From the NCBI GenBank assembly GCA_028817895.1, contig JAPPOQ010000027.1:1-64000 (forward strand): a stretch of 64,000 bases of DNA. The letters are read 5' to 3'. This document shows positions 36,558-46,548 of the stretch, one piece after another. How positions within the stretch are numbered: position 1 is the first letter of the stretch; each line of letters begins with the position of its first letter. The notes beneath the pieces were generated by a model, which did no database searches, was not told the DNA's origin, and worked only from the letters and a program-made list of their open reading frames with translations. The DNA is from Ahrensia sp. (GTDB taxonomy: Bacteria; Pseudomonadota; Alphaproteobacteria; Rhizobiales; Rhizobiaceae). The translations under genes were made by a program, and so were the position numbers.

Positions 36558-36953
36558 ATGCCTGAAGAAAAACGAAACTGGCTTACAACTCCGGCGGAAC
36601 CAAAATGGCTGTCTTTACCTGTTATCGGCTCATTGGTTTTGATGTTGATGTTTACAACCTCAGGTCTTCGCGATGGATGGCCGCTATATGCCGACGTCTT
36701 ATTTGCCGTGGCCTGTGCAGCGCTGGCTTCACTACTGGGAGAAATCGTTGTTTGGCTCTGGAACCGGTTTTTCTCTGAGAGGAAATCGACGACATTACTA
36801 ATATTGTACTCCCACCACCGTCATCCTCGGGCTTGTCCCGAGGATCTTGTCCGGTGCGGCGCAGATGAAGTTTGCATTGGAAGGCGGGGCCGTGGCTTCT
36901 CACCAGACCCTCGGAACAAGTCCGAGGGTGACGGCGCGGGGATTGCGATATGA
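36558..36953 (+). CDS. Small membrane protein with repeat-derived C-terminus
   Basis: A 131-residue ORF of unknown function between sufB and sufC. The first 80 residues look like a genuine protein: a polar start MPEEKRNWLTTPAEPKW, then two hydrophobic helices (about 23-40 and 48-70) and a basic end FFSERKS. From about residue 88 the frame enters the 117-bp repeat at 36818 and encodes HHRHPRACPEDLVRCGADEV, low in resemblance to a natural domain. The repeat apparently removed the original stop. Whether this is an expressed gene or a decaying one is open. Confidence 0.5.
   Translation: MPEEKRNWLTTPAEPKWLSLPVIGSLVLMLMFTTSGLRDGWPLYADVLFAVACAALASLLGEIVVWLWNRFFSERKSTTLLILYSHHRHPRACPEDLVRCGADEVCIGRRGRGFSPDPRNKSEGDGAGIAI
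36818..36934. repeat. 117-bp repeat, copy 2 (inside an ORF)
   Basis: Same 117-bp length and orientation as the copy at 36363-36479, sharing most bases and the inverted, hairpin-forming termini. It lies within the 3' part of the 36558-36953 ORF, where it supplies the last 40 or so codons and the approach to the stop. Two copies 338 bp apart in one operon suggest local duplication or two independent insertions. Confidence 0.85.
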
Positions 36954-36997
36954 AGAAGTAGTTCGCGCAACGCGTCGCAAACAAAGACTGGACCAAC

Positions 36998-37363
36998 ATG
37001 ATCACTGGTAGCGATCATTCCGAGGATGCGCTGGATCGCGAACGAGACAGGTATCACATTCGAGATGCGGCTGAGCGGATGAAGTTTGCTGATGGCCTTC
37101 AAAGACAAATGGAGACCAATGGCAGACTAATATCCGCGGGCATGATCAAGCCTATGCTTGGCGTTGCGATGGTTGCTTTCTTGATTGCAGCAATGATGGG
37201 CTTCGTCTGGCATGCCACGGGCGCCTTCGTTTTTGTGACGCTGATTTGGGGTTGGCGTAGAATGAAGAAGCTTCGCAGTCTGGACCGCCTCCAAAATGAA
37301 GCCGTTGAAAGGCAACACGGAATAGACCGCAGATTTGGGCGCATGGGCGCCAAGGGAAAGTAG
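36998..37363 (+). CDS. Small membrane protein upstream of sufC
   Basis: A 121-residue protein I do not recognise. The N-terminal 48 residues are charged and helical (DRERDRYHIRDAAERMKFAD), then two hydrophobic helices at about 52-70 and 72-87, then a strongly basic tail (RRMKKLRSLDRLQNEAVERQ). Its stop lies 5 bp before the sufC ATG, so it would be translated just ahead of sufC. It is not a known Suf component. Confidence 0.6.
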   Translation: MITGSDHSEDALDRERDRYHIRDAAERMKFADGLQRQMETNGRLISAGMIKPMLGVAMVAFLIAAMMGFVWHATGAFVFVTLIWGWRRMKKLRSLDRLQNEAVERQHGIDRRFGRMGAKGK

Positions 37364-37368
37364 ACAAA

Positions 37369-38124
37369 ATGCTTGAAATCAAAAATCTCCACGCCCGGAT
37401 TGAAGAGGACGGAACTGAAATCCTCAACGGGCTCAATCTCACCGTGAAGCCGGGTGAGGTCGCCGCGATCATGGGGCCGAACGGCTCGGGTAAATCGACT
37501 TTGTCCTACATTCTTTCCGGCAAGGAAGATTATGAGGTCACGGAAGGCTCCATCACCTATGAGGGTGAGGACCTGCTGGAACTCGACGTGTCCGAACGGG
37601 CCGCTGCGGGCGTGTTTTTGGCCTTCCAATATCCGGTGGAAATTCCCGGCGTGCCGACCATGACCTTCCTGAAGGAAGCGATGAATGCGCAGCGCAAGGA
37701 GCGCGGCGAAGACGCGCTTTCCACGCCCGACTTCATGAAACGCGTGAAAGCGGCAGCCGCCGATCTGCATATCGATTTCAACATGCTGAAACGCCCGGTC
37801 AATGTCGGTTTTTCTGGCGGTGAGAAGAAGCGGGCGGAAATTCTGCAAATGGCGCTTCTGGAACCAAAGCTCTGCGTGCTGGATGAAACCGATTCCGGGC
37901 TCGACATCGATGCGCTGAAAATCGTGGCCGATGGGGTGAACAGTCTGCGTTCGCCCGACCGCGCGATGATCGTCATCACCCATTATCAGCGTCTGCTCGA
38001 CTATATCGTACCGGACACGGTGCATGTTCTCTCGAAAGGGCAGATTGTGCGCTCCGGCGACAAGGCGCTCGCTCTGGAACTGGAGGAAAAGGGCTATGCC
38101 GACATCATCGCGGCAGCCGCCTGA
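37369..38124 (+). CDS. sufC: Fe-S cluster assembly ATPase SufC
   Basis: ABC-type ATPase of the SufBCD complex. The 251-residue protein has Walker A GPNGSGKST at residues 36-44, the ABC signature FSGGEKKRAEI near 146, Walker B LCVLDETDSGLDID and the switch His in VITHYQRLLDYI. The next gene is sufD, 67 bp downstream. Confidence 0.97.
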   Translation: MLEIKNLHARIEEDGTEILNGLNLTVKPGEVAAIMGPNGSGKSTLSYILSGKEDYEVTEGSITYEGEDLLELDVSERAAAGVFLAFQYPVEIPGVPTMTFLKEAMNAQRKERGEDALSTPDFMKRVKAAAADLHIDFNMLKRPVNVGFSGGEKKRAEILQMALLEPKLCVLDETDSGLDIDALKIVADGVNSLRSPDRAMIVITHYQRLLDYIVPDTVHVLSKGQIVRSGDKALALELEEKGYADIIAAAA

Positions 38125-38191
38125 GTTTCGGATCGGCTTCCGCTGAATCCGTCTGCATAGAACTGCCACTCACGTCCGGTTGAGGCACAGA

Positions 38192-39454
38192 ATGAACGCT
38201 CACACGACCAAATTACTGACCGAAGCCGAAACTTCGCTGATTGAGGTGGCCAAGGCGCTGCCGCAGTCGCAAGAGCGTGTCGCCGCGCAGGAAGCCCTTG
38301 CTGCCAATGGCCTGCCAACACGGCGGGTTGAGGCCTTTCACTACACCGACCTGCGCGCTCTGCTGAAGGGCGAATACGCCTTGGCGGAGCGTCCAAGCGA
38401 AGAGGACGCGCTGGCAATTGGCAACCGCTTTCCGCGACTTGTTAGCGATGCGGCTGTGCTGCATTTCCGCTCCGGTCATTATTTCGATCGTGGAGAGGTT
38501 TTGCCGGATGGCGTGACGGTTAGGGCGGAGTTGCCGAAAGCTGCGAAAGTCTCAACAGCGGCCGCCAGCACCGTTGCACTCAACAATGCGCTGGTCCGTG
38601 ACGGCCTGACGGTGCAAGTGGCAGCCGGGGCCAAGGTCGACCGCACCGTTGGTATCGCCCATGCGCATAGCGCCGGTGAGAACACCGTGGGTGCCACCCG
38701 TTGCGCAATCGAGGTGGGGGCTGGTGCGGAATGCTCACTTGTCGACCGCTCGGTGGGGCCGGATCGCGTGTCCTATCTGTCGTCCCAGATCGTGTCCCTC
38801 GATATCGCTGTCGGTTCGACGGTCAATTACACGCTTTCCAATGAAGAGGGAGATGCCGCAAAGCGGTTGGCTCGTCTTGCCGTCACGCTTGGCAAAGACG
38901 CTACGCTCAACCTGTTCATTCTGAACGTCGGCGGCGTTCTGGTGCGTCAGGAGATCGACTTTGACGTGACGGGCGAGGGCGCGACGCTTAATATTTCAGG
39001 CGTCAATCTGGTGGGTGGCGATGCGCATGTGGATGTTACATCGCGCATTACGCATCATGTCCCGTCCACCAATGCGACGGAGACCTTCCGCAATGTCGCG
39101 ACCGGGCGCGGGCAGGGCGTTTTTCAGGGCCAGATCAATGTGCGCCAGGCCGCACAGCTCACCGATGCACGCATGGCCTGTAACAGCCTGCTGCTGTCTG
39201 ATGAGTGCGGCTTTTCGGCAAAACCCGAACTGGAAATCTTCGCCGACGATGTGCAATGCGCGCATGGCGCCACGGTGACCGATCTGGAAGAAAGCTATCT
39301 TTTCTATCTGCGCGCGCGCGGGATCAGCGAGCCGAGGGCACGGCAGATGCTGATCAAGGCGTTTGTCGCAGAAGTGGTTGAAGAGATGGAACATACCGAT
39401 CTTATTGAACCGCTGGAGGCGCGCATCGAGGCGTGGATGGACCGCCATGTCTAA
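38192..39454 (+). CDS. sufD: Fe-S cluster assembly protein SufD
   Basis: Partner of SufB in the SufBC2D complex, needed for iron delivery to the scaffold. The 420-residue protein has the N-terminal RRVEAFHYTDLRALL and, in the beta-helix, NVATGRGQGVFQGQINV, then LSDECGFSAKPELEIFADDVQCAHGATV (in two parts), ending in the ARGISEPRARQMLIKAF segment. ATG 38192 with GAGGCACAG upstream was used, not the TTG four codons earlier. Overlaps sufS by 8 bp. Confidence 0.95.
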   Translation: MNAHTTKLLTEAETSLIEVAKALPQSQERVAAQEALAANGLPTRRVEAFHYTDLRALLKGEYALAERPSEEDALAIGNRFPRLVSDAAVLHFRSGHYFDRGEVLPDGVTVRAELPKAAKVSTAAASTVALNNALVRDGLTVQVAAGAKVDRTVGIAHAHSAGENTVGATRCAIEVGAGAECSLVDRSVGPDRVSYLSSQIVSLDIAVGSTVNYTLSNEEGDAAKRLARLAVTLGKDATLNLFILNVGGVLVRQEIDFDVTGEGATLNISGVNLVGGDAHVDVTSRITHHVPSTNATETFRNVATGRGQGVFQGQINVRQAAQLTDARMACNSLLLSDECGFSAKPELEIFADDVQCAHGATVTDLEESYLFYLRARGISEPRARQMLIKAFVAEVVEEMEHTDLIEPLEARIEAWMDRHV

Positions 39455-40673
39455 CGCCTATGACGTTGCGGCTATTCGCGCCGACTTTCCGATTCTTTCG
39501 CGTCAGGTTCACGGCAAGCCGCTGGTTTATCTCGACAATGGTGCGTCGGCCCAAAAGCCGCAATCGGTCATCGATGCGGTCAGCCATGCCTATTCACACG
39601 AATACGCGAATGTGCATCGCGGGCTGCATTTTCTCTCCAACGCCGCAACCGACGCCTATGAAGGTGCTCGCGAAAAGGTGCGCGCCTTTTTGAACGCGCC
39701 GTCGGTTGACAACATCGTTTTCACCGGCGGCACGACCGACGCGATCAATCTTGTCGCCTATGGCTGGGCGATGGCGCATCTGAAGGAAGGCGACGAAATC
39801 GTTCTTTCCATTCTGGAGCATCATTCCAACATCGTGCCGTGGCACTTCTTGCGCGAGCGCATGGGCGTAGAGCTCGTCTGGGTCGATTGCGATGAAGATG
39901 GTGGTTTGTCGGCGCAGGCGGTCGAAGCCGCGTGCACCGAGCGCACGCGCATGATCGCCATCACCCATATGTCCAACGTCACGGGCACTGTGGTGGATGT
40001 CGAGGCCATCTGCGCGATGGCGAAATCGGCAAATATCAAGGTTTTGGTGGATGGATCGCAGGGCGCGGTGCATCTGCCGGTCGATGTTCAGACGCTGGGA
40101 TGCGATTTTTACTGCATCACTGGCCACAAGCTTTACGGTCCCTCCGGCATTGGTGCGCTGTATGGTACAGCGGAAGCTCTTGATTCCATGCAACCTTTCA
40201 AGGGTGGTGGCGAGATGATCCTCGATGTCACCATGGATGGTGTCACTTACAACGATCCGCCGCATCGCTTCGAGGCCGGCACCCCGCCCATCGTTCAGGC
40301 GATCGGTCTAGGGGCCGCGCTGGACTATATGGAACGTGTTGGTCGAGACGCTATTGCCGATCACGAAGCTGATCTGCGTGACTATGCGCGCCAGGAATTG
40401 CAGAAAATCAATGCGTTACGGGTGATCGGTGATACGCCAGACAAAGGCGCGATCTTCTCCTTCGAGCTTGAGGGCATCCACGCTCACGATGTTTCAATGA
40501 TCATCGACCGCTCTGGCGTTGCGGTTCGGGCCGGAACGCATTGCGCCCAGCCGCTCTTGCAACGGTTTGGTACGACATCCACCTGTCGGGCGAGTTTCGG
40601 TCTCTACAACACAAAGGCGGAAGTCGATGCACTCGTACAAGCGCTTGAAAAGGCGAGGAAGTTTTTCTCGTGA
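39447..40673 (+). CDS. sufS: Cysteine desulfurase SufS
   Basis: Group II cysteine desulfurase of the Suf pathway, using PLP. The 408-residue protein has LDNGASAQKP near the start, the cofactor Lys228 in ITGHKLYGPSGIG, the catalytic Cys366 in RAGTHCAQPLL and the group II ending RASFGLYNTKAEVDAL. ATG 39447 lies within the last codons of sufD. No sufE or sufU is seen, so the sulfur acceptor is not in this window. Confidence 0.95.
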   Translation: MSNAYDVAAIRADFPILSRQVHGKPLVYLDNGASAQKPQSVIDAVSHAYSHEYANVHRGLHFLSNAATDAYEGAREKVRAFLNAPSVDNIVFTGGTTDAINLVAYGWAMAHLKEGDEIVLSILEHHSNIVPWHFLRERMGVELVWVDCDEDGGLSAQAVEAACTERTRMIAITHMSNVTGTVVDVEAICAMAKSANIKVLVDGSQGAVHLPVDVQTLGCDFYCITGHKLYGPSGIGALYGTAEALDSMQPFKGGGEMILDVTMDGVTYNDPPHRFEAGTPPIVQAIGLGAALDYMERVGRDAIADHEADLRDYARQELQKINALRVIGDTPDKGAIFSFELEGIHAHDVSMIIDRSGVAVRAGTHCAQPLLQRFGTTSTCRASFGLYNTKAEVDALVQALEKARKFFS

Positions 40674-40909
40674 TGATCAGAAAAGATGAAAACGAGCTTC
40701 AGGATCTCGTGCATGAGACCCAATCTGCGGACCCGCTGATGTCGAGTTGGCCAGTGCAGGCGTTGCTCGGTCTCATCTTTATGGCTTTTGGAATCTGGTT
40801 CGCGTTATATACCGGTGGTACTCTTGTGGGAACGATGGCAACACTGTTCGGCGGAGCATTCGTCTTGCACGCCGCACGCACCTTTGTGAAGAAGCGAACA
40901 AGATCATGA
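40673..40909 (+). CDS. Small two-helix membrane protein in the suf operon
   Basis: A 78-residue protein I do not recognise: a polar N-terminus (MIRKDENELQDLVHETQSAD), two hydrophobic helices (about 28-45 and 48-66) and a basic tail FVKKRTRS. Its ATG overlaps the sufS stop by one base (TGATG) and its stop overlaps the sufT-like start by 4 bp (ATGA), so it is embedded in the operon by translational coupling on both sides. This tight placement supports a real gene. Confidence 0.65.
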   Translation: MIRKDENELQDLVHETQSADPLMSSWPVQALLGLIFMAFGIWFALYTGGTLVGTMATLFGGAFVLHAARTFVKKRTRS

Positions 40910-41313
40910 CCGATCAACCACTTACAGCTGCGCAAATGGAAACCGGGCCCAATGCTGCGGCGATCGGCGAGAACACCGATGTTTCGTCGATTCCGCAGGC
41001 GGAACTGGATCGATTGACCACGGATATCATCGCAGCGCTAAAGACTGTCTATGATCCTGAAATTCCGTCTGACATTTACGAGATTGGTCTGATCTATCGC
41101 ATTGATATGGACGACAATCGTCATGTCGATATCGATATGACTTTGACGGCGCCCGGCTGCCCGGTAGCAGGCGAAATGCCCGGCTGGGTTGAAAATGCGG
41201 TGTCGACTGTTGAGGGCGTTTCAGGCGTGACGGTCAATATGGTGTTTGACCCGCCCTGGACACCGGAAAGGCTTTCCGAAGAGGCGCAGATCGCGCTTGG
41301 TTGGTACGTTTAG
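40906..41313 (+). CDS. sufT: SufT-like Fe-S assembly protein (MIP18/DUF59)
   Basis: A 135-residue DUF59 (MIP18-type) protein that helps mature iron-sulfur proteins. The core is IIAALKTVYDPEIPSDIYEIG, then DMTLTAPGCPVAGEMPG with the conserved Cys, then VNMVFDPPWTPERLSEEAQI. The start MTDQPLTAAQ was chosen at the ATGA overlap with the preceding gene. It ends the operon; sufA, often next in rhizobia, is not seen. Confidence 0.9.
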   Translation: MTDQPLTAAQMETGPNAAAIGENTDVSSIPQAELDRLTTDIIAALKTVYDPEIPSDIYEIGLIYRIDMDDNRHVDIDMTLTAPGCPVAGEMPGWVENAVSTVEGVSGVTVNMVFDPPWTPERLSEEAQIALGWYV

Positions 41314-42152
41314 GGAGCCCAGCCCGCTTTGTACCGATCGCTTCAAGACAACGCATCACAGAATCCGATTGTTTGGATCAGATAGATGAGGTCAGTCCCA
41401 AGCGCTGGTCGGCATAAGTCGAGGCCCTTCACATTCGCGATGTTGTGGTCTATATGGAGGTCACGCGTTGCTTGAGAGCCCGGATGCATGGGGCTTTTGC
41501 GCGACCTGTCATTTCAGTATCTCGTGAGAACCGGCTGCACCGAAACAGATGGTGCGGGCACGGTTCCTTTTGTCGTTTGGTCATCAAGCATTCGGCGTTT
41601 ACGGCTGCGGTTCCTGGTTTCGACTGCCGGTTTCGGTTGACTATGGTCTGGTAGATTGCGGTCTGGTTGGCTGAATTCCAGCTGACTGCGACCTGGCTAG
41701 TTACTCTTTGGTCGGTTGCGCAAGGTTGGTTGGACTGAAGCGGTTCAATGTGAGGCGTGCTGTGCATACGCTGGTCTTAAGTCGGATAAGCACAGTTGAC
41801 GCAGCATTTGCTTCAAACGGCTGCCGGGTTGTTGATGGGGTGCGCTCGTGTCAGGCCGACCTAGGGTGCTGATCGACGGTCTCATGCAGTCCTGATGAAG
41901 CTGAAGGCCGCCGAAATCGGCTCGATTATTGTTGCGATGACCGGAACTGCTGAAGCCCTTTGTCGAGTTGTACGTTGAAGCTCTTGTTTAAGGCCAAGCG
42001 ACATTGCCGTGAGATCGACACACGAAAACTGCATGAAATGAAGGTCCTGTGTTGAATCCGGACCGTCCAAAAATTCTGTAACTCCTGACGTGCGTTCACC
42101 TTCGTGATGGCCCACGTCAAAGAAATTCAAGTCTTCCAAGGGAGAAGCCTGC
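41314..42152. other. 839-bp spacer between the suf operon and rpoB
   Basis: No ORF here looks like a protein and no RNA gene was recognised. A weak hairpin (AGCCC 41477-41481 with GGGCT 41491-41495, then TTTT) might end the suf transcript. From about 41580 to 41760 the plus strand is strongly G+T-rich with recurring GGTCTGGT- and GGTTG-like words, an imperfect repetitive tract. Near the end a GGTCC/GGACC pair (42043-42064) could fold in the rpoB leader. The rpoB promoter should lie here but was not located. Confidence 0.4.
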
Positions 42153-45100
42153 ATGGCCACCGCCAAATCGTCCGCACAGTTCAACGGTCGCCGCCGGGTC
42201 CGCAAGGTCTATGGCAACATCACAGAAGTGACGGATATGCCGAACCTCATCGAGGTTCAGATGTCCTCCTACGATTCCTTCCTCATCGTGGATGAGCCCG
42301 AAGGTGGCCGTCCCGATGAAGGATTACAGGCCGTGTTTAACTCGGTCTTCCCCATCAAGGATTTCACCGGCGGCGCGCAGCTTGACTTCGTGCGCTACGA
42401 TTTCGAGCCGCCAAAATACGACACGGAAGAGTGCCGCCAGCGCGATATGACATATTCGGCGCCACTGAAAGTGACGCTGCGCCTCATTGTCTTTGATATT
42501 GACGAAGATACGCAGGCGAAATCGGTCAAGGACATCAAGGAGCAGGAAGTTTTTATGGGCGATATGCCCCTGATGACCGGCAATGGTACCTTCATCATCA
42601 ACGGCACGGAACGCGTAATCGTTTCGCAGATGCACCGATCGCCGGGCGTGTTCTTCGATCACGACAAAGGCAAGACGCACTCATCGGGTAAGCTTTTGTT
42701 TGCTTCGCGCGTCATTCCCTATCGCGGGTCCTGGCTTGATATCGAATTTGACGCCAAAGACATCGTCTATGCGCGCATAGACCGCCGTCGCAAGCTGCCA
42801 TCGACAACCCTGCTGATGGCGCTCGGCATGGATGGTGAAGACATTCTCAACTATTTCTACGAGCGCCTTCCCCTGAAATTCGACGCCAAGAAGGGCTGGT
42901 CGCTGCCCTTTGATGCTGAACGTTTGAAGGGCACCAAACCGGTTGAAGACATCATCGATGCGAAAACTGGCAATGTTGTCGTTGAGGCTGGAAAGAAAGT
43001 AACGGCCCGGACGGTCAAGGATTTGTCCGACAAGGTCAAAGCCATCCGCGTTTCGGCCGAAGCGGTACATGGACGCTATGTTGCTGAAGACATCGTCAAC
43101 ATGGAAACGGGTGAGATCCATCTGGAAGCCGGTGACGAACTCACCTATGAGGTTGACGAGAAGACGGGTGAGGCCTCCGGCACGCTCGTAGATCTTGTTG
43201 AGCTTGGCTACACCGAGATCGATATTCTCGATATCGACCACGTCAATGTTGGCGCTTACATGCGTTCGACCTTGGCAGCGGACAAAAACCAGTCGCGCCA
43301 GGATGCACTGTTCGACATCTACCGCGTGATGCGCCCCGGTGAGCCGCCAACGCTGGAAACAGCCGAGAATATGTTCACCTCTCTGTTCTTCGACCGCGAG
43401 CGCTACGATTTGTCCGCCGTTGGTCGCGTAAAAATGAACTCCCGTCTTGATCTGGATGTTGAGGATACTGTGCGCGTTTTGCGCAAGGAAGACATTCTTT
43501 CCGTGATGAAGACTCTGGTCGAGTTGCGTGACGGCATCGGAACTATCGATGATATCGACAATCTCGGCAACCGTCGTGTTCGTTCGGTCGGCGAGTTGAT
43601 GGAGAACCAATATCGCATTGGTCTGCTGCGCATGGAACGCGCCATCAAGGAACGCATGTCGTCGATCGAAATCGACACGGTGATGCCGCAGGATTTGATC
43701 AACGCCAAACCGGCTGCCGCTGCTGTGCGCGAGTTCTTCGGTTCATCGCAGCTGTCTCAGTTCATGGACCAGACCAATCCGCTGTCGGAGATCACGCATA
43801 AGCGTCGTCTTTCCGCGCTCGGGCCGGGCGGTCTTACGCGTGAGCGTGCCGGATTTGAGGTGCGCGACGTTCATCCAACGCATTATGGTCGCATTTGTCC
43901 GATTGAGACGCCCGAAGGCCCAAACATTGGCTTGATCAACTCGCTGGCGACCTTTGCGCGCATCAACAAGTATGGCTTTATCGAAAGCCCGTATCGCAAG
44001 GTCGAAAACGGCGCGGTGACGAGCGAGGTGCATTACCTCTCCGCAATGGAAGAGGCAAAATACACCGTAGCGCAGGCCAATGCCGAGCTTGATGACAAGG
44101 GTAAATTCGTCAACGAGTTTGTGGTTGCCCGTCAGGCTGGTGACGTGACCATGCATCCGGTCGCCGATATCGACTTCATGGACGTGTCGCCCAAGCAGCT
44201 TGTCTCGGTTGCCGCTGCACTCATTCCATTCTTGGAAAATGATGACGCGAACCGAGCGCTGATGGGCTCCAACATGATGCGCCAGGCCGTTCCGCTTGTT
44301 CGCGCCGAAGCGCCATTCGTTGGCACTGGCATGGAACCGATTGTTGCACGCGATTCTGGTGCGGCCATTGGCGCACGCCGTGGTGGTGTCGTCGATCAGG
44401 TGGATGCCACCCGTATCGTGGTGCGCGCGACGGAAGATCTCGACCCGGCGAAGCCTGGCGTTGATATCTACCGTTTGCAGAAGTTCCAGCGTTCCAATCA
44501 GTCGACCTGTATCAACCAGCGTCCTCTGGTGAAGGTGGGAGACATCGTCAATCGCGGTGACATTATCGCTGATGGCCCTTCGACCGATCTCGGCGATCTG
44601 GCGCTTGGTCGCAACGTGCTCGTCGCCTTCATGCCCTGGAACGGCTACAATTTCGAAGACTCTATTCTGCTGTCTGAGCGCATTGTGCGTGACGACGTGT
44701 TCACCTCCATTCACATCGAAGAATTCGAGGTGATGGCGCGTGATACGAAGCTTGGGCCGGAGGAGATCACCCGCGACATTCCCAATGTTTCGGAAGAAGC
44801 GCTGAAAAACCTCGACGAGGCCGGCATCACCTATATCGGTGCTGAAGTCGGGCCTGGCGATATTCTCGTCGGCAAGATTACGCCGAAGGGCGAAAGCCCG
44901 ATGACGCCGGAAGAAAAGTTGCTTCGCGCGATCTTCGGTGAGAAGGCATCGGACGTTCGCGACACGTCACTGCGCATGAGCCCCGGTGCTTTCGGCACGG
45001 TGGTGGAAGTACGTGTGTTCAATCGCCACGGTATCGAAAAAGACGAACGCGCCATGGCGATCGAGCGTGAGGAAATCGAAACGCTCGCAAAGGACCGCGA

Positions 45101-46349
45101 CGACGAGCAGGCGATCCTTGATCGCAATGTCTATGGTCGTTTGCAGGACATGCTCAAAAACAAAGAAGCGGTTGCTGGCCCGAAAGGCTTCAAGAAAGGC
45201 ACCAAACTGACCCCAGCTGTGATGGACGAATTTCCGCGCAGCCAGTGGTGGCTGTTTGCTGTCGAAAACGAGAAGCTGCAGGGCCAGATCGAGGCGCTGC
45301 GCGGGCAGTATGATGAGTCCAAGAGCATGCTGGAAGGCCGCTTCATGGACAAGGTTGAGAAGCTTCAGCGCGGTGATGAACTGCCACCGGGCGTGATGAA
45401 GATGGTCAAGGTTTTCGTGGCCATCAAACGCAAGCTACAGCCGGGCGACAAGATGGCCGGACGTCACGGTAACAAGGGGGTCGTTTCGCGCATTTTGCCG
45501 ATCGAAGACATGCCGTTCCTTGAAGATGGAACGCATGCCGACATCGTGCTCAATCCGCTTGGCGTGCCGTCGCGCATGAATGTCGGGCAGATTCTCGAAA
45601 CCCATCTGGGTTGGGCCTGTGCCGGCATGGGTCGCAAGATCGGTGGTCTTCTGGAAGACTATAAGAGATCCGGCGAGGCGGCTCAGCTGCGGCAGGAAAT
45701 CGAAAAGATCTATCCGGCCAATGACCGCAACGAACCGGTTCGTGATTACGACGATGACTCCATCGAGCGTATTGCCGATCAGTTGAAAACCGGCGTGCGC
45801 ATCGCGACACCGGTCTTTGACGGTGCGCATGAGCCGGACATTGTCGAGATGCTGGAAGCAGCCGGTCTCGATGGGTCAGGTCAGTCAACACTCTATGATG
45901 GTCGCACAGGTGAGCCGTTCGATCGTCCGGTGACCATGGGCTATATCTACATGCTCAAGCTGCACCATCTGGTTGATGACAAGATCCACGCTCGCTCCAT
46001 CGGTCCATATTCGCTGGTCACGCAACAGCCGCTGGGCGGTAAGGCTCAATTTGGCGGCCAGCGGTTCGGTGAGATGGAGGTGTGGGCGCTTGAAGCCTAT
46101 GGCGCTGCCTACACCTTGCAGGAAATGCTGACGGTGAAGTCGGATGACGTTGCCGGTCGCACGAAAGTCTATGAGTCCATCGTGCGTGGTGATGACACGT
46201 TTGAAAGCGGTATCCCGGAAAGCTTCAACGTGCTTGTGAAGGAAATGCGTTCGCTTGGTCTTTCGGTGGAGTTGGAGAATTCTAAGATTGAACTGGAAGA
46301 CGAGCCCGAGGGCGACGAGGACTACGCATTGCCGGATGCTGCGGAGTGA
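42153..46349 (+). CDS. rpoB: RNA polymerase beta subunit
   Basis: Catalytic subunit of RNA polymerase, 1398 residues, full length for alphaproteobacteria. Visible landmarks include the rifampicin pocket [20 protein letters not shown] then [11 protein letters not shown] near residue 535, with no resistance-type change apparent, [20 protein letters not shown], and the [17 protein letters not shown] and [24 protein letters not shown] (in two parts) segments near the C-terminus. AAGGGAGAAG lies about 7 nt before the ATG. rplL, its usual upstream neighbour, is not here; the suf operon is. Confidence 0.98.
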   Translation: MATAKSSAQFNGRRRVRKVYGNITEVTDMPNLIEVQMSSYDSFLIVDEPEGGRPDEGLQAVFNSVFPIKDFTGGAQLDFVRYDFEPPKYDTEECRQRDMTYSAPLKVTLRLIVFDIDEDTQAKSVKDIKEQEVFMGDMPLMTGNGTFIINGTERVIVSQMHRSPGVFFDHDKGKTHSSGKLLFASRVIPYRGSWLDIEFDAKDIVYARIDRRRKLPSTTLLMALGMDGEDILNYFYERLPLKFDAKKGWSLPFDAERLKGTKPVEDIIDAKTGNVVVEAGKKVTARTVKDLSDKVKAIRVSAEAVHGRYVAEDIVNMETGEIHLEAGDELTYEVDEKTGEASGTLVDLVELGYTEIDILDIDHVNVGAYMRSTLAADKNQSRQDALFDIYRVMRPGEPPTLETAENMFTSLFFDRERYDLSAVGRVKMNSRLDLDVEDTVRVLRKEDILSVMKTLVELRDGIGTIDDIDNLGNRRVRSVGELMENQYRIGLLRMERAIKERMSSIEIDTVMPQDLINAKPAAAAVREFFGSSQLSQFMDQTNPLSEITHKRRLSALGPGGLTRERAGFEVRDVHPTHYGRICPIETPEGPNIGLINSLATFARINKYGFIESPYRKVENGAVTSEVHYLSAMEEAKYTVAQANAELDDKGKFVNEFVVARQAGDVTMHPVADIDFMDVSPKQLVSVAAALIPFLENDDANRALMGSNMMRQAVPLVRAEAPFVGTGMEPIVARDSGAAIGARRGGVVDQVDATRIVVRATEDLDPAKPGVDIYRLQKFQRSNQSTCINQRPLVKVGDIVNRGDIIADGPSTDLGDLALGRNVLVAFMPWNGYNFEDSILLSERIVRDDVFTSIHIEEFEVMARDTKLGPEEITRDIPNVSEEALKNLDEAGITYIGAEVGPGDILVGKITPKGESPMTPEEKLLRAIFGEKASDVRDTSLRMSPGAFGTVVEVRVFNRHGIEKDERAMAIEREEIETLAKDRDDEQAILDRNVYGRLQDMLKNKEAVAGPKGFKKGTKLTPAVMDEFPRSQWWLFAVENEKLQGQIEALRGQYDESKSMLEGRFMDKVEKLQRGDELPPGVMKMVKVFVAIKRKLQPGDKMAGRHGNKGVVSRILPIEDMPFLEDGTHADIVLNPLGVPSRMNVGQILETHLGWACAGMGRKIGGLLEDYKRSGEAAQLRQEIEKIYPANDRNEPVRDYDDDSIERIADQLKTGVRIATPVFDGAHEPDIVEMLEAAGLDGSGQSTLYDGRTGEPFDRPVTMGYIYMLKLHHLVDDKIHARSIGPYSLVTQQPLGGKAQFGGQRFGEMEVWALEAYGAAYTLQEMLTVKSDDVAGRTKVYESIVRGDDTFESGIPESFNVLVKEMRSLGLSVELENSKIELEDEPEGDEDYALPDAAE

Positions 46350-46353
46350 ATCG

Positions 46354-46548
46354 ATGGCGAGCAGGGAAGCGGTAGATCAGAAAGAGATCGAGAGAATTGT
46401 TGACGACCGAGTTCGCAAGATTCTTTCGACCTCCGGAGGCCAGGACGAAAGCAAGTCGCTTTGGACAGCGTTCGGCTACTCGATGATCATAATCGGATTG
46501 GGTGCTGGACTGGCTTTCCTTGCAAATTGGCTTGCTCAGTTTGTCTAA
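46354..46548 (+). CDS. Small single-helix membrane ORF after rpoB
   Basis: A 64-residue ORF starting 4 bp after the rpoB stop. It has a charged helical N-terminus (REAVDQKEIERIVDDRVRKI) and one transmembrane helix at residues about 38-58 ending in NWLAQFV. I know no homologue. Short, well-formed and immediately after rpoB, it may be translated by reinitiation. Its 3' end overlaps the next ORF by 47 bp in another frame. Confidence 0.5.
   Translation: MASREAVDQKEIERIVDDRVRKILSTSGGQDESKSLWTAFGYSMIIIGLGAGLAFLANWLAQFV

Noticed and set aside
41445-41767. Short ORFs in the rpoB upstream spacer
   Set aside because: Both strands give low-complexity, cysteine- and arginine-rich translations without starts or ribosome-binding sites.
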